Below, piece after piece: positions 37,901-48,000 of a stretch of 64,000 bases of DNA; position 1 is the first letter of the stretch; every line of letters begins with the position of its first letter. Under the pieces are notes generated by a model that worked only from the letters and a program-made list of their open reading frames with translations, was not told the origin of the DNA and ran no database searches. Position numbers and translations under genes: made by a program. This DNA is from Mytilus trossulus. Taxonomy: Eukaryota > Mollusca > Bivalvia > Mytilida > Mytilidae. The stretch is from assembly GCF_036588685.1 (NCBI RefSeq), contig NC_086378.1:26451578-26515577 (forward strand), written 5' to 3'.

Positions 37901-38681
37901 GTACAGATGCAGCTTTGTACTGACTACTAGTATCTTATACATTCGATTTGTAACGCATAATATGGAATAAAACGCATTTTTATTCTTAATTTAAATTAAG
38001 AGTTATTCATTGATCAAGCTCACTAACAACATAATGAAACGTATACAAATGTTCATGCGCAAAGATAATAGACAGTAGTTTAATTTAAAGTTTTGATCAT
38101 CTGTTCCCAACAACGGACCTATAAACAATCTCACAGCAATATACACACTTAAAACTGAATCTAAATAATTAAAGTACATCCATATCTGCCTAAAAATCAA
38201 ATAAGTACATTGAATGAGAGACAAACGATACCAAAAGGACATTAAAGAAGAAAATAAACTGACAACGCCATGTAAAAAAATTATTAAAGACAGTATACAA
38301 AATACAAGATAGAAAAAAAAAGACCGAGCAACATGAACCCCACCTGAAATAAGGATCCTATAAACATATTCTGATCATCCTCATCTGACACCCATCAAAG
38401 CTTCAAATGTGTGTTTTTAAAAGTTGACTTCGAATTGTGCAGTAAAAAGAAGTTAAATATGGGGCAATAGACGAATTGTATCAATTTCAGATTTCGATAT
38501 TTTGGAAATTGTTTTCGAATACTAAGTACAAGAATTTTTTGTATTCAATCATTTTTATTTTGAATTTAGAATATACGAAGACACAGTTGTTCACAACCAG
38601 GAAGCACCACAAGAAGTATACGATACAATAAACAACCAGGAGGCACCAGAAGAGGAATACAGTACAATAAGCAACCAGTAA
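22995..38681 (+). CDS. Receptor gene 1: single-Ig type I membrane protein with ITAM-like tail (six exons, 259 aa)
   Basis: The exons I join are 22995-23052, 29013-29369, 35822-35950, 36148-36243, 37193-37220 and 38570-38681. All have GT donors and AG acceptors, with phases 1,1,1,1,2. Exon 1 gives a hydrophobic leader (MAQYDYTSIFVILICSWIT). Exon 2 is one Ig-like domain with FTCVVTG, a Trp in ASWII and VKCTATY, plus extra cysteines in NEC, ASCD and YSC, and N-glycosylation sites NNT and NRT. Exon 3 is a Thr-rich stalk. Exon 4 is a transmembrane helix ending MYRK. Exons 5-6 form a tail with IYEDT, EVYDTI and EEYSTI; the last two are spaced YxxI-x9-YxxI, close to an ITAM. The likely role is a cell-surface innate receptor or adhesion protein signalling through SH2 kinases. 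The ligand is unknown. It is paralogous to the gene at 42060. Confidence 0.85.
23100..23520 (+). repeat. Dispersed mussel repeat, family C
   Basis: Carries 'gaccaaattacac', 'taggtcactgtaccgcctt', 'acgacaaccactgaattac', 'gacaggcac' and 'aaacatgttagcgg', the same order as the better copy at 42900. It lies in intron 1 of receptor gene 1. Confidence 0.75.
25525..25660. repeat. Foldback palindrome
   Basis: The left arm ('ataacatatagctgagaggg', 'gatagagcagattgg', 'cattgtcaacc') pairs with the right arm ('ggttgacaatg', 'ccaatctgctctatc', 'cagctatgtgttat'). The loop is GC-rich (GCGGCGAAGCCAA). Confidence 0.9.
25745..25945 (+). repeat. 73-bp tandem repeat, three copies
   Basis: 'cgtatt(c/g/t)aataaa' starts at 25745, 25818 and 25891. 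Each copy continues 'cgcacacttga', 'cgtctc' and 'gaagggt'. About 5-10% divergence between copies. Confidence 0.85.
27060..28020 (+). repeat. Composite mussel repeat (families B, A and C-like)
   Basis: Family B starts at 'atataggaagatgtggtgtg', family A follows from about 27230 ('tcaaagcgacaacc', 'cttcaatgtagcg', 'cttcagctggcccc'). After it come 'aggctcctgacttgggacag' and 'cggggttaaacatg'. The joined order suggests one longer parental element of which A, B and C are parts. Confidence 0.7.
28020..28665 (-). repeat. Right arm of the second large inverted repeat
   Basis: Complement of 20750-21365 over about 620 bp, ending '...aacgccactg'. The two arms enclose leader exon 1 of receptor gene 1. 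Confidence 0.8.
28941..29006 (+). repeat. 22-bp tandem triplicate just before the Ig exon
   Basis: The unit tcataacaggagatattgta plus 'ta' starts at 28941, 28963 and 28985. Each copy contains AACAG/G, which could act as an alternative splice acceptor upstream of the main acceptor at 29011-29012. Confidence 0.9.
29521..29594 (+). repeat. Long direct repeat, left copy
   Basis: About 70 bp starting GTGAGGTCATTATTTTCC, nearly identical to 34984-35053. The pair brackets the LINE block. Just before it, 'aataatgacct' and 'aggtcattatt' form a short perfect hairpin. Confidence 0.85.
29595..33600 (-). mobile_element. LINE A: near full-length, decayed non-LTR retrotransposon
   Basis: Read on the minus strand. 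An ORF1-like, Lys-rich protein (33584-33162) contains RRRELVPIMKDARQKGHVAH. An endonuclease region (33165-32230) follows, with NVCSIKQKLLCPEFIE and LFTETKLSDID. The reverse transcriptase (31733-30690) has FVDFKRAFDTIW and GVGVRQGENLSPFLFSVFLN; the YADD region is altered to NFD across a frameshift. A C-terminal block (30441-29740) has RICTLCNEGIGDEFHILFTC, a Cys/His knuckle typical of invertebrate LINEs. The 3' end is 'aatcttgaatcttgataatt', a short tandem tail rather than poly(A). Several frameshifts show it is inactive. It lies in intron 2 of receptor gene 1, antisense to it. Clade assignment (CR1/Jockey group) is tentative. Confidence 0.85.
33637..33829 (+). repeat. Dispersed mussel repeat, family B
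   Basis: Clean copy from 'atagatataggaagatgtgg' to 'aaccaacggtctaatctat'. It is sandwiched between LINE A's 5' end and LINE B's 3' tail. Confidence 0.85.
33830..33914 (-). repeat. (GAA)n microsatellite, 3' tail of LINE B
   Basis: About 28 perfect TTC triplets on the plus strand (GAA on the minus strand). It lies exactly at the 3' end of LINE B, as expected for a LINE with a microsatellite tail. The poly-Lys frame across it is meaningless. Confidence 0.9.
33915..34983 (-). mobile_element. LINE B: 5'-truncated Jockey/CR1-like reverse transcriptase
   Basis: On the minus strand, 34993-34562 encodes reverse transcriptase with LQDFEKAFDKVSHSRLLYKL, LSGVPQGTVLGSLLFL and an intact VRLFADDSLLY catalytic motif. 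34580-34281 continues with FNSTKCNIIR and SAKYLGVSISNNL. 34279-33956 gives the C-terminal QASRAARFVYNDY segment. The endonuclease and ORF1 are absent, so the copy is truncated at its 5' end, with frame breaks between the pieces. It belongs to a different lineage from LINE A. Confidence 0.85.
34984..35053 (+). repeat. Long direct repeat, right copy
   Basis: Near-identical to 29521-29594 (one or two substitutions) and begins directly at the truncated 5' end of LINE B. Confidence 0.85.
36355..36570 (+). repeat. Dispersed mussel repeat, family A, in intron 4 of gene 1
   Basis: Begins 'gagaatggaaatggggaatg', with 'cttcaatgtagcgag' and 'cttcagctggcccc', matching the copies at 640 and 27230. Confidence 0.8.
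37640..38310 (+). repeat. Degraded family C and family D repeat pieces in intron 5 of gene 1
   Basis: 37660-37745 has a family C-like 'actggattacaggctc'. 38215-38300 has the family D block 'aaataaactgacaacgccatg', also seen at 51375. The rest is AT-rich with no gene. Confidence 0.5.
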
Positions 38682-38789
38682 ACCTTAAAACAAGAAAACA
38701 GTACAATAAGCAACCAGTAAAACCCACAACAAGAATACAGTACAATAGATTATCAACAGTAATCCCCACAAGAACAATACAGTACAATA
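38592..38789 (+). repeat. 39-bp in-frame tandem repeat encoding the YxxI tail motif; last three copies after the stop
   Basis: Copies start at 38592, 38631, 38670, 38709 and 38748 (the last has 42 bp). Each encodes NQ-x-(about 6)-x-Y-(D/S)-TI; copy 3 has Asn for Tyr. In copies 3, 4 and 5 the codon after CAG is TAA where copies 1 and 2 have GAA or GAG. The frame is otherwise open between stops, down to TAA at about 38843. Confidence 0.9.
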
Positions 38790-38867
38790 GACAATCCACG
38801 AATAAGTTTAAACATGGCAACTGAACACACAATGTACATAAAATAATGTCCAACATTCATCTTAGAG

Positions 38868-39790
38868 TTTTATACGCTCGTCAAAATTTTGACGGGACGT
38901 ATTATGGTATACAAATGTCTGGCATCAGTCTGTCCGTCCGTCTGTCCGTCCGTCGGTTTGTTCGTCTATCCGGTGTCCACATGCCGCACCATAACTGAGA
39001 ACCGCTTATCCAAATTTCATGAAACTTAACATAGGTGTTTCTTATGATGGTCAAACGATCTGTTTACTTGAAAATATGATTTAACTCGTTTGAGTTACGG
39101 GACTTTATATAACTAAAACAGGTACATGTAAAATTGAGAATAGAAATGGTTTTTGTTTCAGAACCTCAATGTAACATTTACGTCAAATAATAATAATATT
39201 ATTAGCAGCTTTATCGGCCGGGGCAAAAACAAATTCCTTGGCTATTTCTATGTTTCACATATCTCGCTGTATCTCAAAAACGATATATGAATTTTGCTTT
39301 AAACTTCACACATTTCTTAATTGTATTAATCCAAAGATTTGTATACTTTTTGGTGAGGATGCAAAATTTTAGAGTAATTGAGTTTTGTAAAAAAAAAGGG
39401 GGAGGGGTTTCACATGTCGAGTCACAACGAATTATGATTATTGCTTAAAACTTTACACACTTATAATATACTAAAGATCTGTATACTTTTTGAGTTATTG
39501 AGTTTTTTGTAAAAAATAAAAGTTTTTTTTTTCACATGTTGCGTCGTATCTTAAAAACCATTAATGACTATTTCTTAAAACTTTACACACTTCTTAGTTA
39601 TATTAATCTAAAGATCTGTATATTTTTTGGTGTTGATTCAAAGTTTTAGTAATGAGTTATTGAGTTTTTCGCAAAAAAATATTTTTTTAACATGTCGCGC
39701 CTTATCTCAGAAACTATTTATGGTTATTGCATAAAACTTCTCACACATGACAAAGGGCGTATCATGCGCTCATGGCTGTTTATTTGTCGT
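38868..39790 (+). repeat. Dispersed element with GTCC-rich start and internal tandem blocks
   Basis: Begins 'tatacgctcgtcaaaatttt', followed by GTCC/GTCT repeats at 38930-38955. Three or four diverged blocks follow, each with 'aaaactttacacac', 'aagatctgtata', 'ttattgagttttt' and 'cacatgtcg'. The end lies near 'gcgtatcatgcgctcatgg'. This is a known type of bivalve interspersed repeat and is not coding. Confidence 0.65.
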
Positions 39791-39859
39791 TAGTATTATA
39801 ATAATTAATAATCAAGTATCTAACTACGATTTGCGAAACAGTAATAATTATGTAGTACC

Positions 39860-40612
39860 CGGTTATAGACTAGACATAACTAGAAAATAATTTTTCCCGT
39901 CCACTACTATTGAATGGAATAGCCTTAACCCCGCGAAACGTATGTCCAAAAATATAAATATTTTTAAACGAAAGATGAAGTCCAAATTGATACAGCCACC
40001 TTCCTGTTTTAGTTATGGGGATAGAAAACTTAATATCATTCATACATGTTTGAGAAATATGTGCAGTTCTTTAAATCCAGATTTACATCGTGTTAATATT
40101 ATTAAAACCCAGTCCCGCATGCAGCTGTGGCAACCCTGTTGAGGATAATATACACTATTTTTTTTAGAGTGCGCGTTTCACAACGAAGCAAGAGAAATAC
40201 TGTTTTCAAAATTAGAAAGATATGGGATAACCATTGGGCGTCTATAAGTTGGTGACGATGACCTTTCTTTTCAGCAAAACAAAGACATTTTTGAGTCCGT
40301 ACAATCTTATATCAGAATAACATAAAGATTTACAATCAATTAACATTCTAAATTTCTACTTTATAACCCTTTACTCCAGCCAGTTTTTATTATTATTATT
40401 ATTTTTCCTTATTAAATTGTATTTTTTTTCTATTTATTTCTAATTTTCGTTTGTAGTATGTATTACATGCATTCCTACTATGTTTTTTCGTCATTATCTA
40501 ATGTACTTTGTGTTTATATTTATATTGGGAGAGGACGTCTCTGATGTTGTTATAACTTGTGTCCAATCCCTTTGGTTACATTTGCAAATAAAATATGATT
40601 AAACTAAATAAT
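39860..40612 (+). mobile_element. LINE C: 3' fragment with C-terminal zinc-knuckle region
   Basis: 39942-40142 encodes MSKNINIFKRKMKSKLIQ, GDRKLNIIHTCLRN and SSLNPDLHRVNII. A frameshift then leads to CSCGNPVEDNIHYFF and ECAFHNEAREILFSKL. This is the C-terminal Cys/His segment of invertebrate non-LTR elements. The copy ends after AATAAA at 40588 in a short A-rich tail. It is 5'-truncated and lies between the two receptor genes. Confidence 0.8.
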
Positions 40613-40917
40613 TAAAAAAAGTAATAATGAGAATAGAGCATTTAATCAAAAAAATATTTGAAAAAAACCAAATGTGCATTTCAACACAAAGTTGTATCTC
40701 CGAAATTTTTCATAAAAATATGTAATTAAGAAATATCATATTTGTTAGACGTTACTTACTATAGCTTTGCAAAGAAAATTGACATTCTTATTCAATTTCT
40801 TTCATTTGATACAATTGATAATACAGAATATATGTGTTAATAAAACATACACCAAACGTACAGGAATCTGATGTTCAGTGGTCGTCGTCTGTTTTTATAA
40901 ATGATAATCGTTTCTCG

Positions 40918-41128
40918 TTTTTATATAGATTAGACTGTTGGATTTCCCGTTAGAATGGTTTTACACTAATAATTTTTGGGGCCAATAATAGCTTGTTGTT
41001 CGGTGTGAGCCAGATTGAATGATCCGTGTTGAAGGCCGTACCTTGACTTATAGTAGTTTACTTTTTTTAAATTGTTAATTGAGTGGTGAGTTATCTCATT
41101 GGCACTCAAACCACATGTTCCAATATCT
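40918..41128 (-). repeat. Dispersed mussel repeat, family B (minus)
   Basis: 'ggttttacactaataatttt', 'tagcttgttgttcggtgtga', 'gtgttgaaggccgtacctt' and 'ctcattggcactcaaacc' match the family. Confidence 0.8.
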
Positions 41129-41199
41129 AGTTATGTAAATAAAGTTAAAGAAACTAAACTATACTCTCCAACAGATTAATCCAATCATCAGACTTGTCG

Positions 41200-41850
41200 T
41201 ATTTAAGGATTAAAGCTGAATATAATAAAAGAACAGAGTTCCAATGTCCCCCGCGTTGCACTTAATAAATATTTCCAAAGGGCATGACTCATTTAAAAAA
41301 AGTCGATCGTCCACAATTTTAGAAATTGTCCGAGATATGGCTTATATTAACCTATAACAATAGTATACGTTTTCACAAAAATCTGACATGTATCCGTGAG
41401 AGCGCTAACGAGGCCATTTTCCATAAGTTAAATTTCCCAGGAACATAACCTTTTAAACAAATTCGATCGTTCACAATTTTAGAACTTGTCCGGGATATTG
41501 TTGATATTGCCTATAGGATAGGTTTTAACCAAAAAAACCTGACAAGAATTGTATCCGTAAGAGCGCTTACAAGGTCATTTTCCATAAAATTAGAATTCCT
41601 AAGGGTAATACCTTTTTTAAAATCTGGCAAGAATTGTACTCAATAAAGCGCTAACAAGACCGGACGAACGGACCGACACCCAGTATTTCCATGTCACCCG
41701 GAATGCGTCACGCCGGCCCGGGACAAAGAGAAGATGAAGTATGTGATTGCTAATGAGACAACTCTTCACAAGAGACCAAATGACACAGAAATTGATAATT
41801 ACAGGTCAGTATTCGGCCTTCAACAATGAAGTTTTGTTTAAAAAGGGTTA
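41200..41850 (+). repeat. Internally duplicated dispersed repeat followed by family C start
   Basis: 'tcgatcg(t)ccacaattttaga', 'gtccg(a/g)gata' and 'gtatccgt(g/a)agagcgct' recur at about 190-bp spacing. 41735-41850 then matches the start of family C. Confidence 0.6.
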
Positions 41851-42059
41851 AGATGAAAAAGACAACGAATCATGCCTGTTTAAACTATTTCCCCAATCAG
41901 TCTCATTTAAATTTAACAAATAAGACCATAATTTAAATGGACACTGCCCAATGTCAACAATTTATAACAATTTATGACTTAAGTTATTGACAAAGATAAA
42001 ATTATTTACCGATGAAAGTTAGGTTATTGAAAATTTAACAAATACTTGTTAAGACGAAT

Positions 42060-45000
42060 ATGGAATTTGATGCGGTGTTAAGCGGCATTGCTGTGATCCT
42101 TTTTATAACAGGTGAGTTTGTTAACAACATACTTTGTGACTAAAACCAGGATTTAAATATATAAAGATTTTTACTGCTAAAAGATCGAACTCGATTTCTT
42201 TGTTCCATGATAATTCAGTCTGAAATCACATGGTTTCGGTATATACGATCATGTGTACCTTTAAATAACGAATTTCACAGAAACTATTAGTCTTAATTAA
42301 ATAAGTTAGTTCTAGTGGAGTATTTTAAAATCCTTATGGGTTCCTTCATCCTTTTGTACGTAACGTTAACGGTACATTGACGGATTCAATATTTAACTTT
42401 TACTATCGGGAAAGCATTTACTTTTAATTTTGACCTTATAATTCAATGGTATTTGATTTTTAGAAGTGTATTATATAAAGTGATAATATTATAAATACGA
42501 CTGCGCTATTTGCATGCAATTAATTAATCGAATTCGAATGAAACTTAGGGGGTACCCAGCACTTACCATGAAATAATTTTTTGCTCGTTTTATTTGCATT
42601 AAATTTTGACATAATATTTACATTGAACTTTTGACACACATATAAAAGAATCCACAATTTATAAGAATTATTTCGTTGGCTATATAGCATTTGTCATTAT
42701 AGTTATAATTTAGATCATTGAGATGCTTAATTCTTCTTTTCTAATTGTATTTGAATGTTCAGCTGATTTTTAAAGCATTGCCTTTCTGACGTGTTTCCCC
42801 TTAAAGTTCAGTATACGTGAATTGAGACAGCAATCCAAAGACATAAATAAGACTTATAACATCTACATTTATTTGAAATTGTTTCATGGTGTGTGTTATA
42901 TAAAAAAGAAGATGTGGCATGATTGCAAATGAGACAACTATCCACAAAAGACCAAAATGACACAAACATTAACAACTATAGGTCACCGTACGGCCTTCAA
43001 CAATGACCAAAGCCCATACCGCATAGTCAGCTATAAAAGGCCCCGATAAAACATGTACAATGTAAAACAGTTCAAACGAGAAAACTAACGGCCTTATTTA
43101 GGTAAAAAAATGAACGAAAAACAGATATGTAACACATAAACAAACGACAACCACTGAATTACAGGCTCCTGACTTGGGACAGGCACATACAGAAATAATG
43201 TGGCGGGGTTAAACATGTTAGCGGGATCCCAACCCTCCCCTAACCTGGAACAGCGGTATAACAGTACAGCATAAGAACGAACTATAAAAATCAGTTGAAA
43301 AAGGCTTAACTCATCAGATAGACAAAAAATACAAGTGGACGTGGCCGGGTACTTATACCTCCCGATACAAAAAGACACAATGAACAGAACTGAGAGTACT
43401 CGCAGTTATCTGACAGCTAGATCAAAGCCATTAAAACAACTTATAAAAAAATCATGCCTCTAAGACTAAACACTCAATCCATGTTTGTTTGTCTTCTCAA
43501 ACTTTTTAATTCATAATGTAGCCTACCTTGTGAAATGTGTTCTTGATTTTGTAGAGTGCAATATTGTTACGCAGAGTATAGGAACAGTGGTAACACACAA
43601 ACTAATATCAATGTTACTGCACAAGATGCCTATTTCAACATTTAATGTATCTGTATTGATGCAGTGATGCTAAAGGCCAAACTATTTGAAAACAAGCTGA
43701 AAATGATAATCTGCAATTACAAACCCAGACCGGTTATACGATGACATGAAATAAATAAGGCATACAAATATTAATGACACATGCAATATTACGTTCATGT
43801 TCCATCATTATAATTAAGAGAAGAAAGAATTTATTTTTTTATTTTTTTAGAAAATAGGGAAACAAAATAATTAACTTTTTGATGTAATTTGAAACATTAC
43901 CTTCGTTGTTTTTAAAGGTTATAAAGCACAGATAGTCACACTAACAGTTGACAAGACGTTACCAGTAGATGAAGGAGAGAGGTTAGAGTTTACATGTTCT
44001 TTAACAGGCTATCCGAAGGTGGTCCAGTATATCAAAACACAGGATACTGGACCCATAGTATACTGGATAACTATTGGTGGACGGTGTGACCAGATACTCT
44101 ACAACAAAACTTTATATAACGCCACATGTGACAAATATTATTCTAGATTTTATCTCGAAATTCGAAATGTGCCCATGACGTTCAATCAAAACAATATCAC
44201 ATGTGAAGCTCAGTATGATTTAACTACAGGAGAAACACAAAGTGTTTTACAGACTATAACATTAGAAGTAAAGCCAAAAAGTAAGTACAAACCTTAAAGA
44301 TTTACTATAGCACGTAAACACTAATGATCACCCATCATATACATGTGTACCTGAAAGTTTATACAAATAAATTTTATGAGTAATACACTCAATGGGAATC
44401 GTGTCATATCAGCCGTCCGTGACAACATTGATATTAGTCACGATTGCAAATATATTAGGGAACGACCATTAAACTTTAAGGGAAAGGGAGTATGGTTCTT
44501 TCATAAAAAAATATTTTTATCCCAAATTTGACGAAAAAATATTCTGGTCAGGCTCAGGACAAAAAATTTTCCGACAAACCTCATTAATTGTGAAAAAATA
44601 ATTTGATTGACAGCGTCGAATAACTATATAAGTTTCTAACTAAGAAGAAACCCAACAATAACTCCCCTTTTGAAATTAAATAATTGGTACCTTACCAAAC
44701 CCTATACTGTATGGTGTCACGTAACGTAATCGACAGAAATGACTTTTGTATAGGTGTTATGACTGTTATCAACCCATCATCTGTATATTCGTCATATCAC
44801 GATTTTAGTGAAAAATCATTTAGTTGGGGTTAATAATGAGATGGCTTTTTAATAGTACTAGTGCAGCGTACATGTATCACTCCTCAACCAATATCCCCTC
44901 GTGCGGTAATCTCGGTATGATATTGGACTCTCGGGTTAAAACTAGTACTGGAAAGTCCGTATGCTATTGTCTATGTATTAAAGGTTAATTGTACAATAAT

Positions 45001-48000
45001 ATCTCATGCACGATCAATCTTCATGCTTCAATGTCTAATATTATTACTTGTCTATTTATGGTATTTTCCTTGCACGAAATTGATAATTAATATGAAAAGA
45101 AAGACATCACAAAATCTACTCTGAAACAGAAACGAAACACAGATATTTCGTAAGGTTCATTACTTGAAAACAAGTCATAAAATATTGCCGCTTATTTGCA
45201 AGTCAGCAAAATAAATAGAAAAAATGATGATTTAGAAATCTATTATATGCAGCCATTCCTACTTTAAAAATAACCAAGAAGATTGAAGAGATTTTTATTA
45301 CTTTCTTTAACAAACAAAAGATCGGTTTTATATAACACCTGTTAATCAACATCAGATACACGCGTGAACGTAGGAACTGCATGAATAATGACTTTTCTAT
45401 TCTAAATTTGGTCCTTGCTTCCTACACAGAGAACTGATTGACGCACTTCCAGCTTAGATCACTATTCGTCGTATACATTAACTATTGTATATCTCGTCTA
45501 CGTTTTTAATATTTCAAATTCTAATGACATTCAATCGGTAAAGACATATGTATTTGAGTAATACCATAGCTGGTATAGTTAAAACATGGTATAATCCAAA
45601 ACATCCTTAGCATGTTATCTGTTGCATGTGTAACAAGTGGAAGTAAACTAGCCATAAATTCACATTCAGGCGAATAACCCATATCAGCCCTATTGGTCGC
45701 GCTGAAATGGGATTATCGGCCTTGAGCCTAGTGGCGTATTTCATAGTAAGATTTATACATATCCTTTTCCATATATGGTTCGATGGATAATACCCGATAA
45801 TACCCGAGAGAAACTTGCTCTTAAAATGCTATTTGCATTAATTTTGAAGTCTAGCGGTAACCAAATTAAATGATCGAAATTAGAACGGGTCGTTCCAACT
45901 ATACATATATAAAAAAGAAGATGTGGTATGATTGCCAATGGTACAACTATCCACAAAAGAACAAAATGGCACATACATTAACAACTATAGGTCTACGTAC
46001 GGCCTTCAACAATGAGCAAAGTCTGTTACAATAAATACAATTTCTAATATTTTCTATTCGTATATAGATTCTTTTTAGTTCCTTCTTATTTCTTATTTTT
46101 TTTAAAGTTACAGTCACAATTCGATCATAAAGTTTTACAATCATTTATATGACAATGGGAAGATGAGGTATTATTTCAGTCCAGACAACCATCCATTGGC
46201 GACTTATTCAAAAGACAATGCTGTTTGGAAGTATCAATTACCAGTATACGCCACTGTACGGCATTCAACAATAAGCAAATCCTTCATGTATGTAAGCCAG
46301 GTCTCATAAACGCAAAACGAAAAACTTGAATAAAATGATTCTGACAGGCACATGCAGAATTTTACGGGATTAAGTTATAGTAATTGACCGTGCAAGCAAG
46401 TCGGTATATACAATTTAATATGCACGGCTCTGGTGACCCCAATTAACCCGAACGACATAGGAGTTCGGGTTAAAGGGTCATCTGTTGAGTATATTAATGT
46501 ACGCTTAACTTTACAAAGCACATTATATTAAAAGAACACATTTTGAAAATAAATGAGAAAGTGCATGCCTCATCGGATTGGTTTAGAGTATAAAATAAAA
46601 ACAAACTACCGACCTAAGAGCACTTGCAGTTACAGAAAAAAACAGTTAAAAGCCGATGTAAACCAATGAATAATTCATTTCTAGCAAGCATTCATTTCAA
46701 TTTATATTAGACAAACGACTTAAGATTCTACACATAGATATGTCACTGAAAGACATCACTTATTGGAAAATTAATATAAAACCTAGGACATCAGTGATTA
46801 CATCAATCAATTTACATAACTTATAATACGATAGTGAAATTTATACATTTATCATATGTTTAGTAGTAAATACAGTAGTTTGGCATATGTGATAAATAGC
46901 CTGCTGTTTAATCCATATCGCGCAACTTTGATGCGAACCCTTTATCGCATACCCTTTATCGCACCCCTACCCTTTATCACACCCCTCCTTTTTTTTTTTT
47001 TTTTTTTACATAATTTAGAGTCAGTTTTGGTTTTTTTTTGCTTATGAAATTTTTTTTATGACGTCATTGTTTGGTATGTGACGTCACGAACGTCGTTTTC
47101 ATATTGTATGTGACGTCAAGAACGTCAAAAAAAATAAATGCAACTATAAAAAATACAAAAATAAACAAAATATTTTTAAAACAAAAGCACGTAAATTGTA
47201 AGGTAAAAGGTGCTTCGGATTAGTAATTGAGCACTTCTTTTTTAAGGCCATTGAAACAAGACAAAAGTAGATCTGAAGGTTACCCAGTGTTATGAATCAG
47301 AAAACAGTTCATATAATACTCTTCTGTTGAAACATATGATAAAGCGTATAATACATGGCAAAATCCGTATCACATGCCGTATCACCCTCGACCAATATCA
47401 TCCCTCGGGCCTAAAGGCCCTTGGGCTGATATTGATGTCTCGGGATGATACGACATATGATACGGATTTTGCCATGTATTATTCTCTATATATCTCTGCA
47501 TTATGGATAACCTTTTTAGATGATGCTATTTCTAGTTAAAAAAACAAACAATATCTGTGTCGACAGCATCTTGCCATTCTCGATTGGATCTAACCAAAGT
47601 CTCAAAATTTGTATTATTTCTTTGTTTCTCCGCATTGTATCGATACTCAGAATAATATTTTCGAGAAGAGTGTCATATCTTCCTTTTGGGTGTTAATTTG
47701 GAAATTAGTATGCTCGATTCCGGGTCAGCGTGTCGGTCGAGTACTAAACAGGGTCATCATTCAATTGCATGGATGTAATTTCGTTCTAGTATATACGTAA
47801 TACTTTCAACTGGACGTTTAAATCTAATCCATCAACCCATCTACTAAAAAAAGAGAGTGTATAGTGTATAAATTTATGAAACAGGGTTCTTTAAAGCACA
47901 AAAACCCATACTGGAAAAGAAGGATTTAGAGACAAAATCGAGCTCTTTAACATGAAACCATAACATTTTTATCATCAGATGCTTCTATCAAAGGTTATGC

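Noticed and set aside
43485..43667. Extra exon of receptor gene 2
   Set aside because: No acceptor and donor pair gives the required phase 1 to phase 1, and exon 1 joins exon 2 directly in frame.
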